This document shows positions 1 to 12,000 of a DNA stretch of 34,720 nucleotides, piece by piece. Every line of letters begins with the position of its first letter. The stretch's first letter is position 1. The notes below the pieces were generated by a model that saw nothing but the letters and a program-made list of their open reading frames with translations, searched no databases and was not told where the DNA came from. The DNA is from Hyphochytrium catenoides (taxonomy: Eukaryota; Sar; Hyphochytriomycetes; Hyphochytriales; Hyphochytriaceae): positions 52,386-87,105 of the forward strand of contig FLMG01001458.1 of the NCBI GenBank assembly GCA_900088475.1, read 5' to 3'. The position numbers and the translations under genes were made by a program.

Positions 1-3000
1 AAGAGTTCGAGGAAAAGGTGCATCAGCTGAACACCCCAGTGGGTGGCAAAGTATCAGAGTTCACATCGTGGGCTCGAATTCTCTACATGTTTCTCACCTG
101 CCTCAAACTGGATCATCTCAGCGTAAGTCAAAAGGGGAGGAGCCAGGCTAAATCAGATCGCATCATTCTCTTCCGCAAGTACCTGGAGAAAGCAGGTGAG
201 TCAATATGTCTGCAAAGGCTAAGTAGATGGCTCGTCTAACCCGTCACCCGCTGCAGAATCCCGTGGCCCTCGACTGCATCTCTCTCCCTTCGGACAGAAG
301 TTCCTCAAGAAGCTGATCGACCACATCGTTGACGTTTTCAGGCGAAAGGACACTCTTCTTCATCTACTCCCAGATTATTCTGCCATTTTAGAGACCATCG
401 TACAGTGTCCCTGCTATCAGAACCTACTGAACGGGGACATGTTCAGGTCTCTCTTCGACACTTACGCGGCGATACTCTTGGATGAGGGTGTGGTGCGCAC
501 TGCCTACGTACAGACGTTCACAATCATCATGGAAGCAAACCCGAATGATAGTTACGAAGATCTTCCTGCGATTGTATCATTCTACAAAGATTGGTTCTCA
601 AACTGGAGGTCATACTTCTTGTCTTATCACCTCATCCCCTTGGCTCTTACCTTCTGCAAAATGTTCAAACTCGACCATGTCTTGCTCTCAGAATAGGAGA
701 CTTTGCTTCGTATCCTTTCTTACTTGCGATCTGTGTCGGTGTCTGTTTCTACGTGCTTTCAGTTTATGCAAGACTCGCGATAGCACGCCTATCTACCGCT
801 TGGTTGACCTGCAGCTTAAGCTTCACTTAACATTATGCTGCTATCTCTCTGGGCTGATGTTTATGCTTACCTTCTCTGCTTTCTCTTCTGTCCCTAACCT
901 TCTTTCTCCCTTGAATCCAGCAAATACGCCAAGGACCCGGGAGTAGGCAAGATGATGCTTAGGTCCTGTAATGGATTGATGCGCCGCTATGGCCGTAGTC
1001 TCTCTCCCTTGCTTCTCGAGGCGGCTCGGCCGATAATATCGTATATACAGCGCTCGTGGCACCAAGTTCCAAGGAGTAAGCTAGAAGATCATTCCCTTTT
1101 CATTGTCTACCTCCTTCAGCTCCTTGAGCCATCAGAGCTGTCACATTATGACCATGGAGTCCTTCTTAGAGAAGTGCGATCTATCTTTGAGTCCCTAGGC
1201 CACCCATCCGTCTTGCAGAATATGGGGAGCTCTCAGTTCCGCCGCTTCACACTGAAGAGTGAGGCCTCATGGATCATTGACGAGTCTTCTACTGGTTACT
1301 TCACAATGTTAGCAGACTTGGTCATCTATTTAGAGAAGTGTCACAGAGGGGCGGATCGCAGCGCTGCTTCCACAGCTCCTTCGTTACTTGGCAGATATAA
1401 CAGCTCAGAGGAAAGGAAAGAGGGAAGTTCAGGCGCCGATGGCAAAGAGTCGGGAAGAAAGAGGCAGAGGACGCAATCGCCGTGGGAAAGACTGATAGAA
1501 AGAATTCTCGATAGGACTTCTCTAGAAGCCAAGCTTATCTCTCCAGATACCGATGAAGCTGCACGCTTCTCTTTCTCAGTTTCGCAGACCGGAACTCAAG
1601 CGCGAGTGCGCTCCAAGATGATGCATCGGGCATGGGCAGCTGACTTTTTGCCCTGGGTCCAACTCTTCTCCATTCTTTTAGAGCGAGATGGCGCATGGGA
1701 ACTATTTGAGGGGAGAATTGACCAAGTAGCGGATGCCTTGCAAGAACTGCTTCAGGAGCTTGTTCAGACTGAAGTTTTAGATGTCCAGTGCTGGATCATC
1801 CACTGCCTAACACAACTCTCTCTCGTGTGCTCTCATCTAATAGAGAGAAAGAGTGACAGAGAGGGTGAAGCAAACGTTAGAAGGTTGGATGACCTGTGGC
1901 TGACGGTGTGGAGGACCTTGTTACGGACTGATCTTCCTTTTTCAGCCTCTACTGCGAGTGTTCTTCCTGGGTCCAGAGGAGAGCTGGTTCTTTGCCTCCT
2001 CTCGTCCATATTAAACTTCAACCTCTCCCTTTCCCTCTCGTTGGAGGAGTTAGAAAGCTTCTGCTCCCTACCCGCCTTCCGAATTCCTCGTCCTGAGGCT
2101 ACTGGGGTCATTCTCTCCACCCTTCTCGCCGCTCTAGGCCGAGTGGATAGCACAACCCTCTCTTCCCTCACTGTAGACCCAGCAGCACTGACCGGCGAGC
2201 AGAGACAGACTGAGACTGGTGGAGCAGTAGGGGAATCTAGCGTGACAACCAGGTTAGTACAGAAGGCTGCTCCTTGCGAATATGTCCTTCCGCCTCTCCT
2301 CTATTCTTTACCGTTGGTCTGCCTCCAGCTACTTGCGCAGTACCTCTAGGCGAAAGCTTATTAATGGGCTGCCTCTTTCTTGCACCATGGTTCTTGGAAT
2401 CGAATAAGCGCACTCACGTTCCCTTTCGCGTTCTACACATTTACGTAGTTCATCGTCCGCAACCTTCATCTAACTCTCCTCCTATACTCAGGACGCTGGT
2501 CTTTATCTTGGAGTTCTTGCATGCGAAGGTGCTTCATGTGGAATATCTGCTTAGTAAGGAGTGGAAGAGCCTCCTACTAGACTCGTCTCGTCTTTCTCTT
2601 CTTCTACTAGGGGCCATTGGAGGTACAGATACCACACACGTCTGGTCTCGCTATTCCTCTGGTGCTCTCATGACCCTGAGATACAAGCTCTGTCAAGAGC
2701 CATCCGTGACTGGGCCCCTCACGAGGAACAAGCTACAGGAGGTTCTTGAGGTAGACCCGCCGCGGTATGTAAGCCGTCATTCTTCGATTGTGCCTCCTGC
2801 AACAGCTCAGTGGAGCAATGACCGATTTGACTCTGTCTCTAATGCTTCACCATGGGCCACTTATTCTCTGTCTACTTCTGGTCCAAGTGCTGTGTGCTCG
2901 TTGGTGCTCTGTCTCTACTGAGTTGCTGACCTGGTGGATGTACACTATAGATTTGCAATCAAAGAAACAGCGAGCCGCAGCGGTGGGCTGAACCTCAATG

Positions 3001-6000
3001 AAACCTTTAGCTCTCGGAGAAACAGAGAGGTGGCGGATCTTCTACAAAGGGGAAGTACAAGCCAGGCAGAGTTAAGTGAAGCTACAAATGCTCTTGACGC
3101 ATATGAAGGACCTGAGCCTCTATTTGAGGCACTGACACCAAAGTCGCGTCTGCAACCTGACAGATCGAGAAGGAAAACACCCGCTCAAGGTGATCGCCCC
3201 TGTTTTTAAAAGAGCAATCTTCTCCCCATCGCACTTTCTCCCACCCCTTTACCTCCAAATGCTGACTTTTGCAAGCTACAGAGATCCCGGATGTCCGCGC
3301 ATTGAAGGTCATAGCCGAGCGGATCAGAGAAGCCTGCGCCCTGCTGCTTCAAAGCCCTGACAAGAGACTTCAGAGTCTCGACCTTTCTCTTTTCCTACTA
3401 GTCCTAGTACGTTCTGTTGCCTTTCGCAAGAAACAGAAAAGTTTGCTGCGAGAAATTACTTTCTCTCTTAACGAGCTCCTTCTCGGTATACTAACCAGTC
3501 TTAGAGAGGAAAAGATTGGGCTTGACATGCCTAGCCTGGCGATGGAGCTGGAAAGACTTGAGTTTCTTATCCTTCAAGGTCAAAAAGGCGAACAAGATCA
3601 TAAGAAGCAAAGAGGAGAGAGGTTCTACTTCTTTGAACTCTCTGCGGAGGTCACAGCCATGATAGGAGAGCTGATTGAGGAGTTAGTTGATAGTGGAGAG
3701 GGTAGAATGGAGGACGACGGAGAAACTCAGACCATGGACATTCAGGACTCCAGACAACGAGGAAAGATAGAGAAATTGTCGTCCCAAGCTCTCTCTGCCT
3801 GCCGCAAGTACAATCTCTACTGGTGCTTCCGACTCCTCGTCCGTGTGACCCCTTCTATAGAGTCTGCCCAGCTTATTGTCCGGACAATCTCCTCCTGGGA
3901 CATGTATGGAGAGGAGCTGCCTGCCAGTATCGTCCTTCTTACTCTAATTCCTCAACCTGCAGTGGTAGACTTTGCCGTTAGCTTATTAGGTAACTTGGTT
4001 GACTCGCGCTTCCCGTCGGACCTTTTTCGCCAAATGCAAGTGATGCGCTGCATCTGTGCATTAGCTGACTGGCTCTTCTTGCTTACTAAAGAAGATAGAG
4101 AAGATCAGGCACGAGGACAGGACGTGAGAGGAGACGGAGCAGTAGCTACTCTTCGTTCCTCTGACTCTCTCTCGGCTATCGAGAGTGTTATCTTCCGCCA
4201 GCTAACGTCTGACTGCCCTCGCGCCGAGGTACGCTTGGCCCGGATGTACGCTGCCAAAAAGCTGTGGGTTGTTTTTTCTGAAAGGTTTGCCTCCTTCCTG
4301 GATGAGCTGTGGCAGGTAAGGAAGCTGATACCGTCGTTCTGCTAAACTTCTACTAGCTAACCTGTGGCTGGTTAGAGAACATGCTCACTTCCTTCTCTCT
4401 GTGATAATGTATCCGTCTCTCCTGCTTATTTCCTTCTTGCCGAGCTCATGCTGAAGTAAGTCTCTCTCTCCTCTCTCTCTCCCTTTGCCTCCCTTCCTCC
4501 CTCCCCTTCTCCCTTTCTGTCCCTTTCTCTCTCCCCTCTCACTTCGCTGCAATCCTTCTCTATAGGGCATGAAGGATCCGTCTGATTGGGTCCGTCAATA
4601 TACGTCTCATTGCCTTCAGGAGCCGTTCCGACTCTTTCCTGAATCTCATGCAGGAGTTTTTGCCACAGTAACACAGAGCCTACCCCTACCTCTCGCTTCC
4701 CTATCCTCTGCCAATCTCGAGGAGGATTACGCCTACTTCTTCTCTTCTCTCTTGCTGACCTCAGCACTCTCGCTTTCAGACACCCTGCTTGCTCTCTGGC
4801 AAGGACCACTTTCCCGTTTCTCCAGCGAGTTCCATTCCTGCATAGTTTCCCTCCTCACTATGGCAGCAAGAACTGAGCTTTCACCTTCTGCGGCAATTCT
4901 TTTGGAGGCATTGGCGAAGAGGCTGACTTATCGTTCTCTGAAGAGTTTCCTCTGGGACTTTTCTCCTCCAATCTTGTTCTTGTGGATCAACGAGCATGTA
5001 GAGAGAGTTCTTGAAGAGCACGCTAAGAAGGATAAAGAGGGAGATGAAGCTCTCATTCGTGCACTCTTTGAAAGCTTTCCTTATTCCTTATTTGGTTGCA
5101 ACAACCTCTTTTCCTTCTTCTCTAGCTTCAAAGAAGTTCTTATCGGAGTAATTTCAAACCTCGAAGGGAGAGAGAGAGAGAAGCTCCTCTCGTCCCTCGC
5201 CCTTGCCCTCGGCACAGGGATTCGGCAGTCGGTGACTCCAGAGCTTCTCTCCCCAGCCATTGAGAAGGTTGTTGCCTATGGCCTCGTCCGCGGGGGAGGC
5301 ACGACTAGTGAAAGCGGCGAGGTAAGGAGAGAAAGAGCGGAAGAGTCCCCCCTCCAAGGTGTGGCGACATTCCTCAAGGGTGTCATAGGCTCATCTACTG
5401 CCTCCTCCTTGGTATCTGATGCATTACACCGAATATTTCAAGAGCTTCTCCATACCTGGGTTACCTGCGGAGGCTTAGAGGACACGCGCCCGGTAAAGTT
5501 CCAGTGGGCAAGGTGGCAAAGCGAGCTTTCCGCTTCCTCTCTCATCGCTGACCACCCGGCATCCGTGTCCTTAGTGGACCAACTGAACCCGATGGACGTT
5601 ATGAGCAGCATTTATGCATGTGCACTGCAAGCAAGTGATAGAGCTTCACAAAGCAGGGTTATTGAGGTCAGTACATCTCCTTTTTGTCCACTATCGAAGT
5701 CCAAGTATTTACCTCCAAGTCCTCCGTGAGTTTCTCCTGATTGAGCTAGTTAGCCTTTCTGCTGGTGTCCTACGTCTTCTCTACATTCCCCAACCAATGC
5801 GTGTCCGTCTCTCGCTATGGTCATAAGGATGCGGCTACTCTGCATCTTTCAGGCTTAGCGGCCAAACTCTTTGAATCGCCTGGGCTAACTTTGGTTTCTC
5901 TGTTCGCCTTGTAATGCCTTAAAGGTTCTTGAAGAAACACTTGCCTGGTTTGGCAGTCGGCTCTTTGTCTCTCCATGTGAAGAGGTCTGCCTGCGCACTA

Positions 6001-9000
6001 CTCTTTGGATTTTCCAAGCCTTCCAGGGACAAAGACAGAGTAGAGCTGCTCTTCTTCTTCAAGCTTACAGCGGAGCGCTGAAGAACCTTGACAAAGGGAA
6101 AGCGCTGTCAGCATCGGCCCTGTCTTCCCTCTACCTTCATACAGTTGTGTCTTCCTTAGTATGGATTTGCCAAAGCTCTGGGTCACGTGAAGCGTATGGC
6201 ACGAAAGAAGCGCCGCTACAAAGGGAAACATGGGGTTCCGATGACACAGTGAAGCTCTCTCTTTCGAAGCTACTTCAGATGCTTTCTACATACTTTCCAG
6301 CCCTCATGTCTGGTTATAGACCAGAGCTGGAGGAGATAGTGTCCTACTTCTCAACTGTGGACTTTGAGCTACCCCCTGCTCGCGTCGTAGGAGGAGAAGA
6401 GTCATTGAGCAGTTTAGTCGAAAGGCTTGACGAATTGACGTCAAAGGTAGGCTTATTGGCGTGATGAGCGATACAAGGGAGGGAAAAAGAGGGAGAAGAA
6501 GAGAAAAGAAGGATCATGTCAGAGACTCCGCGTCACTTGCTGACATCTTGCTTGCCACGATCCCTCCAGTCTCTCAGCACCAGTATGATGGCTGAGGTCC
6601 TTGATTATACCTTGGTCATGCTTGTCAAAACGTTCAAGGAGGTCCCTTCCCTTACTTCACCAACAGCCCGGAGGCAAACCAGAAAGGTGATCTTGCTTTC
6701 CATCTCTTTTTTCTGGTCTTTCGCTAACTGCTACTTCCTGCGAAGGCCTTTCAGGCGGTACTACGGCTATGTGGCCCCGGGCAAAATGAAAGCATTAAAC
6801 TGAGGGCCGCTTCCTGTCTAGGAACACTAGGAATGGTACAGATAAACGTTGACCGTGAGGAGGACGAAGTCGAGGAGCAAGAGAGATTATACTCTCGGCC
6901 AAGTGTCTATCTTCCAGACCCAAGAGAGAATTTCCTTAGGTCTCTTTTGGACGTACTTCTCTTTCTGCTGCAGGACAGGAAGCCGCAGGTGGTGACGACG
7001 TCCCAGAAGGCATTGGGACGACTACTGGAGGACCCAGCATTAAGATCCGCCCTGACGGAGAGTGGCGAAGGGGAAAAGAAAAGAAGAGAGAGGAGATGGA
7101 AAAGCTATCTGGACAACTTCTTAAGGTTCCATACCAACCGGACGTCGGTACGGTGCTGTCATTCAAGACGTGATACTTTGCTCATGTTTTCCTGCAGCTG
7201 AGATCTCATCCGCTGTCTCTCGTCATTACTTTCCAAGCTGCTCTCTTCTCTGCTCTTGCGGGTAGCGGTCGCTTCTCTATCCATTCTTAGTTGGGCACGT
7301 TTATGACACGTGTCCGGTGTTAGTCCTATTTGCCTTTGACAGTCTGGCCAGGTAGCCCTCTTTTCATTTTATCTTATCCTTTCGCCCCTGAATTTGTAGG
7401 CTGATTTGTTTCCCCCGATGCGGAGCCTGAAGGTTGAGAGTCTCTTCAAATCTTGGGATGCTCGAGATGGGTCATACGAGGAGTGGGTCACTGGTGTCGC
7501 TCGCTGTTTGTCCTCTTTGTGTAAAGATAATGCCTTTGCTTATTGTGAAGCCATTCTGGGTCTAAAACCAGAGGTAGCAGAGTTTCTCTTTCCCTTCATG
7601 CTCTGGGATATCGTGGGCAGAGAGGTAATGTCAGGACGACAATTGTGCTGTTCTGCTTCCTTTATTCCTCTCCTCGCCTCCTCGTAAGACTAGCTTCCAA
7701 GTCCCTTGTGTTTGTGTCATCTGTCACCATACCGCCATTGAGTTGTACCTTACCTCCGCTCTGTCCTCGCTCTGACAAGCTCTTGGTGTTGTTCTCTCGT
7801 CCAATTCCGGCGCCCATTTCTACTCATTCCCTCCTAACCACTTCTACTCATCCTCCTACCTTCCGCTTCTCCTCTTTGCTAGAACCTCGCTCTTGCCGTT
7901 TCTCAGTGGTAGATGATCCTCCTAAAGATCTTACTGTTTGCTATCTCACCGCTTTTGCGGATTCTTCCTTAACCATCATTTTCGCTTTGACTGAGTACAC
8001 CGTTCTTCCCTATTTGTGCTAGGACGTGTCGGAGATTCCCAAACTAGTTCGTGCCTTGATATTGAAAGACTTGCGCGCTTTCACGGACCTTCCGGCGTCG
8101 CAGTATGATTCTAGCAGCACGCAGTACAAAGCTCTGCAAACTATCATCTCAGCACTCAATTTTCTGAGGAAAGCTCAGGTCCAGACCTTCCGGAGCAGAT
8201 TCAGTCATGGAAGTTCTCAATCTTTTTCCTCATTCCCCGCTTCTGGAGCACCAGGAGACGAGACCCGTCCGAGTCTTCCTTATACTCTCTTTTTCTCTGA
8301 TGATCACTTCCTACTTTTCGCAGAGGCTGCTCTCCGATGCCGGCAGTCCTATCTCGCCCTAATCTTTATAGAGCTCTATGCAGAAACCAAGCAAGGCCGA
8401 CTTAAAATGCCGGAGGAGAGGGATACTAGCTCCTTTTTCCAGGTGAGAATGGGAATTTGAAAGAGGCTGAACGGAAACAATCCAAGAACTGAAGGGAAAG
8501 GGAAGATGATCATTGTTCTTTGGAACGGAGAGCTCGTAAGTTGGACGCAAGGATGATGGTAGGAAGGATAAAGAGAAACAAGAGCTAAACCCATAAGGAA
8601 TGGAGGAAGGGAGTTATACTGATAAGAGCTCGTCGATGCTCTCCCCTTAAACGGCTGCTGAGTGCCCACCAGGATCTTCCTCCCTCATGTTAACCTTGTT
8701 CTTTATCCTAATTTGATCTCATCGTCGGCACGTACGTGGATGCTAACACCGCTGTTTTTCTATGCTGTTCCTCCTGAAGTCCTTTCCTAGCATGACCGCA
8801 GCTGGACAACAACAGTCGAAGATGGTCCTTCTCCGTGCTTTCCAGGCCATTGGTGAGCAGGACTGCCTGCAGGCAATCTCTGCGGCTGATCTAGAAACAA
8901 GAATTGCCGTTTCTCAGCACCAGTCGCATTGGGGCAAGCTGATGGGGTTACTAGAGACCGCCAACGATATGGAGAGAGTGTCCTCAACTCCTTCTCTGTC

Positions 9001-12000
9001 TCTTCCCTCTTCTTCTCCTTCCTCTGCCAGTGATACCAGTAAGAGGATCACTGAGAATGACAGTCAGATGATCTTTTCTTCTAGTCTCATTCGATTAGGA
9101 CTTCCAAGCCTTGTAGGTCCATATATTGCCGATATATCGAGGAAGGAAGTAAGTGTCAAGCAAAGCCTCTTAGAAAGGGCCTATGAAGCGGCCTGGAGGC
9201 TTCAGGATTGGAACTTTACGGAGACCAAGGCGGAGCATCTCCATCTCCCCCTACCTGAGAGAGAGAGATTCCAGGAAAGTATATTCTTCCTCATGAAGAT
9301 GCTGAAGGGAGGAAATGAGCCATCCTTTAGGGGAAGAATGGAGCGGCTGAAGCTCTCCCTCCTGCGCTCTTTGGATCAGCCAGGGTCGACTACTAGCCAA
9401 GATATGCAGGGTCTTTCCGACTGCCTTAATAAGCTGCATATATTGGGAGAGATAGCAGAGGCTTGGGATGTCTGCCGGGGAGGGAAAGAGGAGGTTGGAG
9501 AAGGAAGCGTACGGAGTCTATATCGGCGTTGGAAAAGAAAAGAACTCCTCCTGTCAAGCAACTTTACCCGTTCGGAGACTCTTCTCTCTTTACGTGGCAC
9601 TCTTCTTTCCCTCGTGAGCGACGTGCTGGCCAGTCACGGAGTAGAAAGCGAGCGGCTGGCTGAGAGCACCGTGGCCCTTGTAGATCAGTATCTTACGGGT
9701 TCTCTCCTTGCCAGGGACGCAAGCCAAATTCAATTATGTCTCCCACTACTGGCTAAGGCTTGGAGGGTGCTTGAAGGTTGTGATACCTTCGCTTCTTCTC
9801 TGTCTCGCGGGATACCTGGAAACTCCCTTCTTGCCTCTGTCCTTCGCTATCGCTGGGGTCTAGAGTACATCCGCGTACTATGGGCCCAACAGGAGCCCGA
9901 TGTCGCTATCAACCTGAGCAGAGAGATAACAAGCGACCTAGAGACCTTCCTGCGTCGAGTCGCCCCGACAATTCTACCTTCTCCAGCCTCTGGGAAAGCA
10001 ACGTCAGTTGCAACAAATCACGGGGTTCTGGGCGGAGGAGGAATGGCTTTTCTCCACGAGAGCAATCGAGTGGGCGGACTAGTGAGCATCTTCGCGACTC
10101 TTCTCTCTCTCTCTGGTTCTTGGGTGGCGAGCTCAAAGTCTGAAAACTCTCAGGATATTATAGATGCATACTATAGAAAGGCTATTCAAGCCCTCCACAG
10201 GTAAGGTCTCTGCCTTCATTTTGTCCTTCTACTTCTGCCTTTACATTCACCCATTCTTCTTCATTCTTCACGTGTGAAGCCCTTACTCCTACCCTAACCT
10301 TGATTGCCTATCTCTGCATTGACTCTGCTTCCGTTCCTTACCTCTTCTTGCTCATGCTGCGGCATGGCTCCTCATCCCTATGTTGTTTCGTCATTTGATG
10401 GTCGACAGTGGATCCCAAGCGCGGCGCAGCTCCGTCACGAGAGAAGAGGAGGAAGAGGAAAGTGGCAAGGGAATTGACCTCGGAAGAGCACATCAACTCC
10501 TAGGGAACTATGTCTCCAATCTCTACTTTGGGGTCAAGCAGAGAGTACAATCCCCAGAATGGGCGGCCTGGAGCAACCTTCTAAGCTTTAGAGAGGAAGA
10601 GCTGAAGACCATTGAGAAGAAGAGGATGAAGGTACGTCCATCTTTTCTGCTAGCGCTCTCTCTGCTCATTCTCCGCTGTAAACAATAGCTCTTTCTTTGA
10701 CTCTTTCTCTTCTCTATATCCTTGTCTCGCGGTGTATGCTCTCCACACCCGTCTTTGCATTACTATCACCTATTTCTCTTGGCCCACGCCCGTCTTTGGC
10801 TTACTTATTACCTACTCATGGCTAAAATGAACCAGACCAAGAATCAGTACCATAGAGCTTTGCAGATCGAATGCGCGAGAGATAGAGAGGAAAGAGAGAG
10901 AGTAGAGGCCTCTCTCGCCGATCTGCTTCTGGAATCTCTCTCCGAATACTCCAAATGCCTTGCATTTTCTTCACAAGAGGGAGACTTTAGCGTAGTCTTC
11001 CGCTTCTGTTCGCTCTGGTTCTCTAATGCTGAGGACCGGAGGGTTAACGAAGTGATGAAGGGAGCGATTGCATCGATTCCTTCTTATAAGTTTGTTCCTC
11101 TGGTTTACCAGATCTTCTCAAGGATAGAAGGTAGAGCTTCCTTTGCCTTCGTTACTAGCAGCATGTCATCCTTACTACCAGCTTGGCTTGGTTTATCGTG
11201 GCCCCTAGCCATCTCCCTTACTTCGCGGATAATCTGGGTGGCTCCAGCTCATCATTTGCCCCCAGTCCTGTTGCCTTTCTCCCCTACCTTCTAACGTTTC
11301 CTTGTCCCGACCAAAGCCTACTTTACCTTGCTTGATCGTCGAAAATCCTGCCGACTAACACTCTTGCCTGCGTACCAGAGAGGACAACATCGTCAAGAAG
11401 TGACTTCCAGGATGTCCTTTCCAGTCTCATTATCAAGATCTGCAGCGAACATCCGCACCATTCACTCCTCCAACTTCTTGCCCTTTCTCGCGGGGATGAA
11501 GCTCAAAGTTCACTTGGCAGTCACATCTCTTCTTCTCCTCTCTCTCCTTCCCCTACCTCTTCGAAAGCAAAGGAGGCAAGAAGGCACTTAGAGCGACTTA
11601 AACGAAGCCCGTCTCTTCTGCCACTGGTTGAGTCACTAGAAGTGCTCAGCAGTGCATATCATATCCTAGCTTTCTTTGACACTTCCCCTTACCATAAGCA
11701 GAGAAAGTCCACAATCCCCTTCGAGGTGGTCAAAGTTCATGGCAGAGTCTCATTCCAACACTGTCTAAGAGAGCGGATGAAGCTGGGGGATACCGTAAGC
11801 TGATCGCAACCTATGCTCTTGATTCCCGTAGCTATATCTATGTGCTATATCTATTTGACTCAGCTCCTACCGTTTAGAGGTGCAGTTGATAAGGCCAAAA
11901 CAGGCAGAGGTCGTCACTCTACTCTTGCTTGCAAGAAGCGCTTCCTCATTGCGCCCTACGATTTCGCAATGCTGACTCGCCCCATTTATCCTTTAGGCCG

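Noticed and set aside
2253-2349. Continuation of the ATM exon to a stop at 2349
   Set aside because: A GTTAGT donor at 2253 joins in phase to the acceptor at 2491, and the continuation would truncate ATM.
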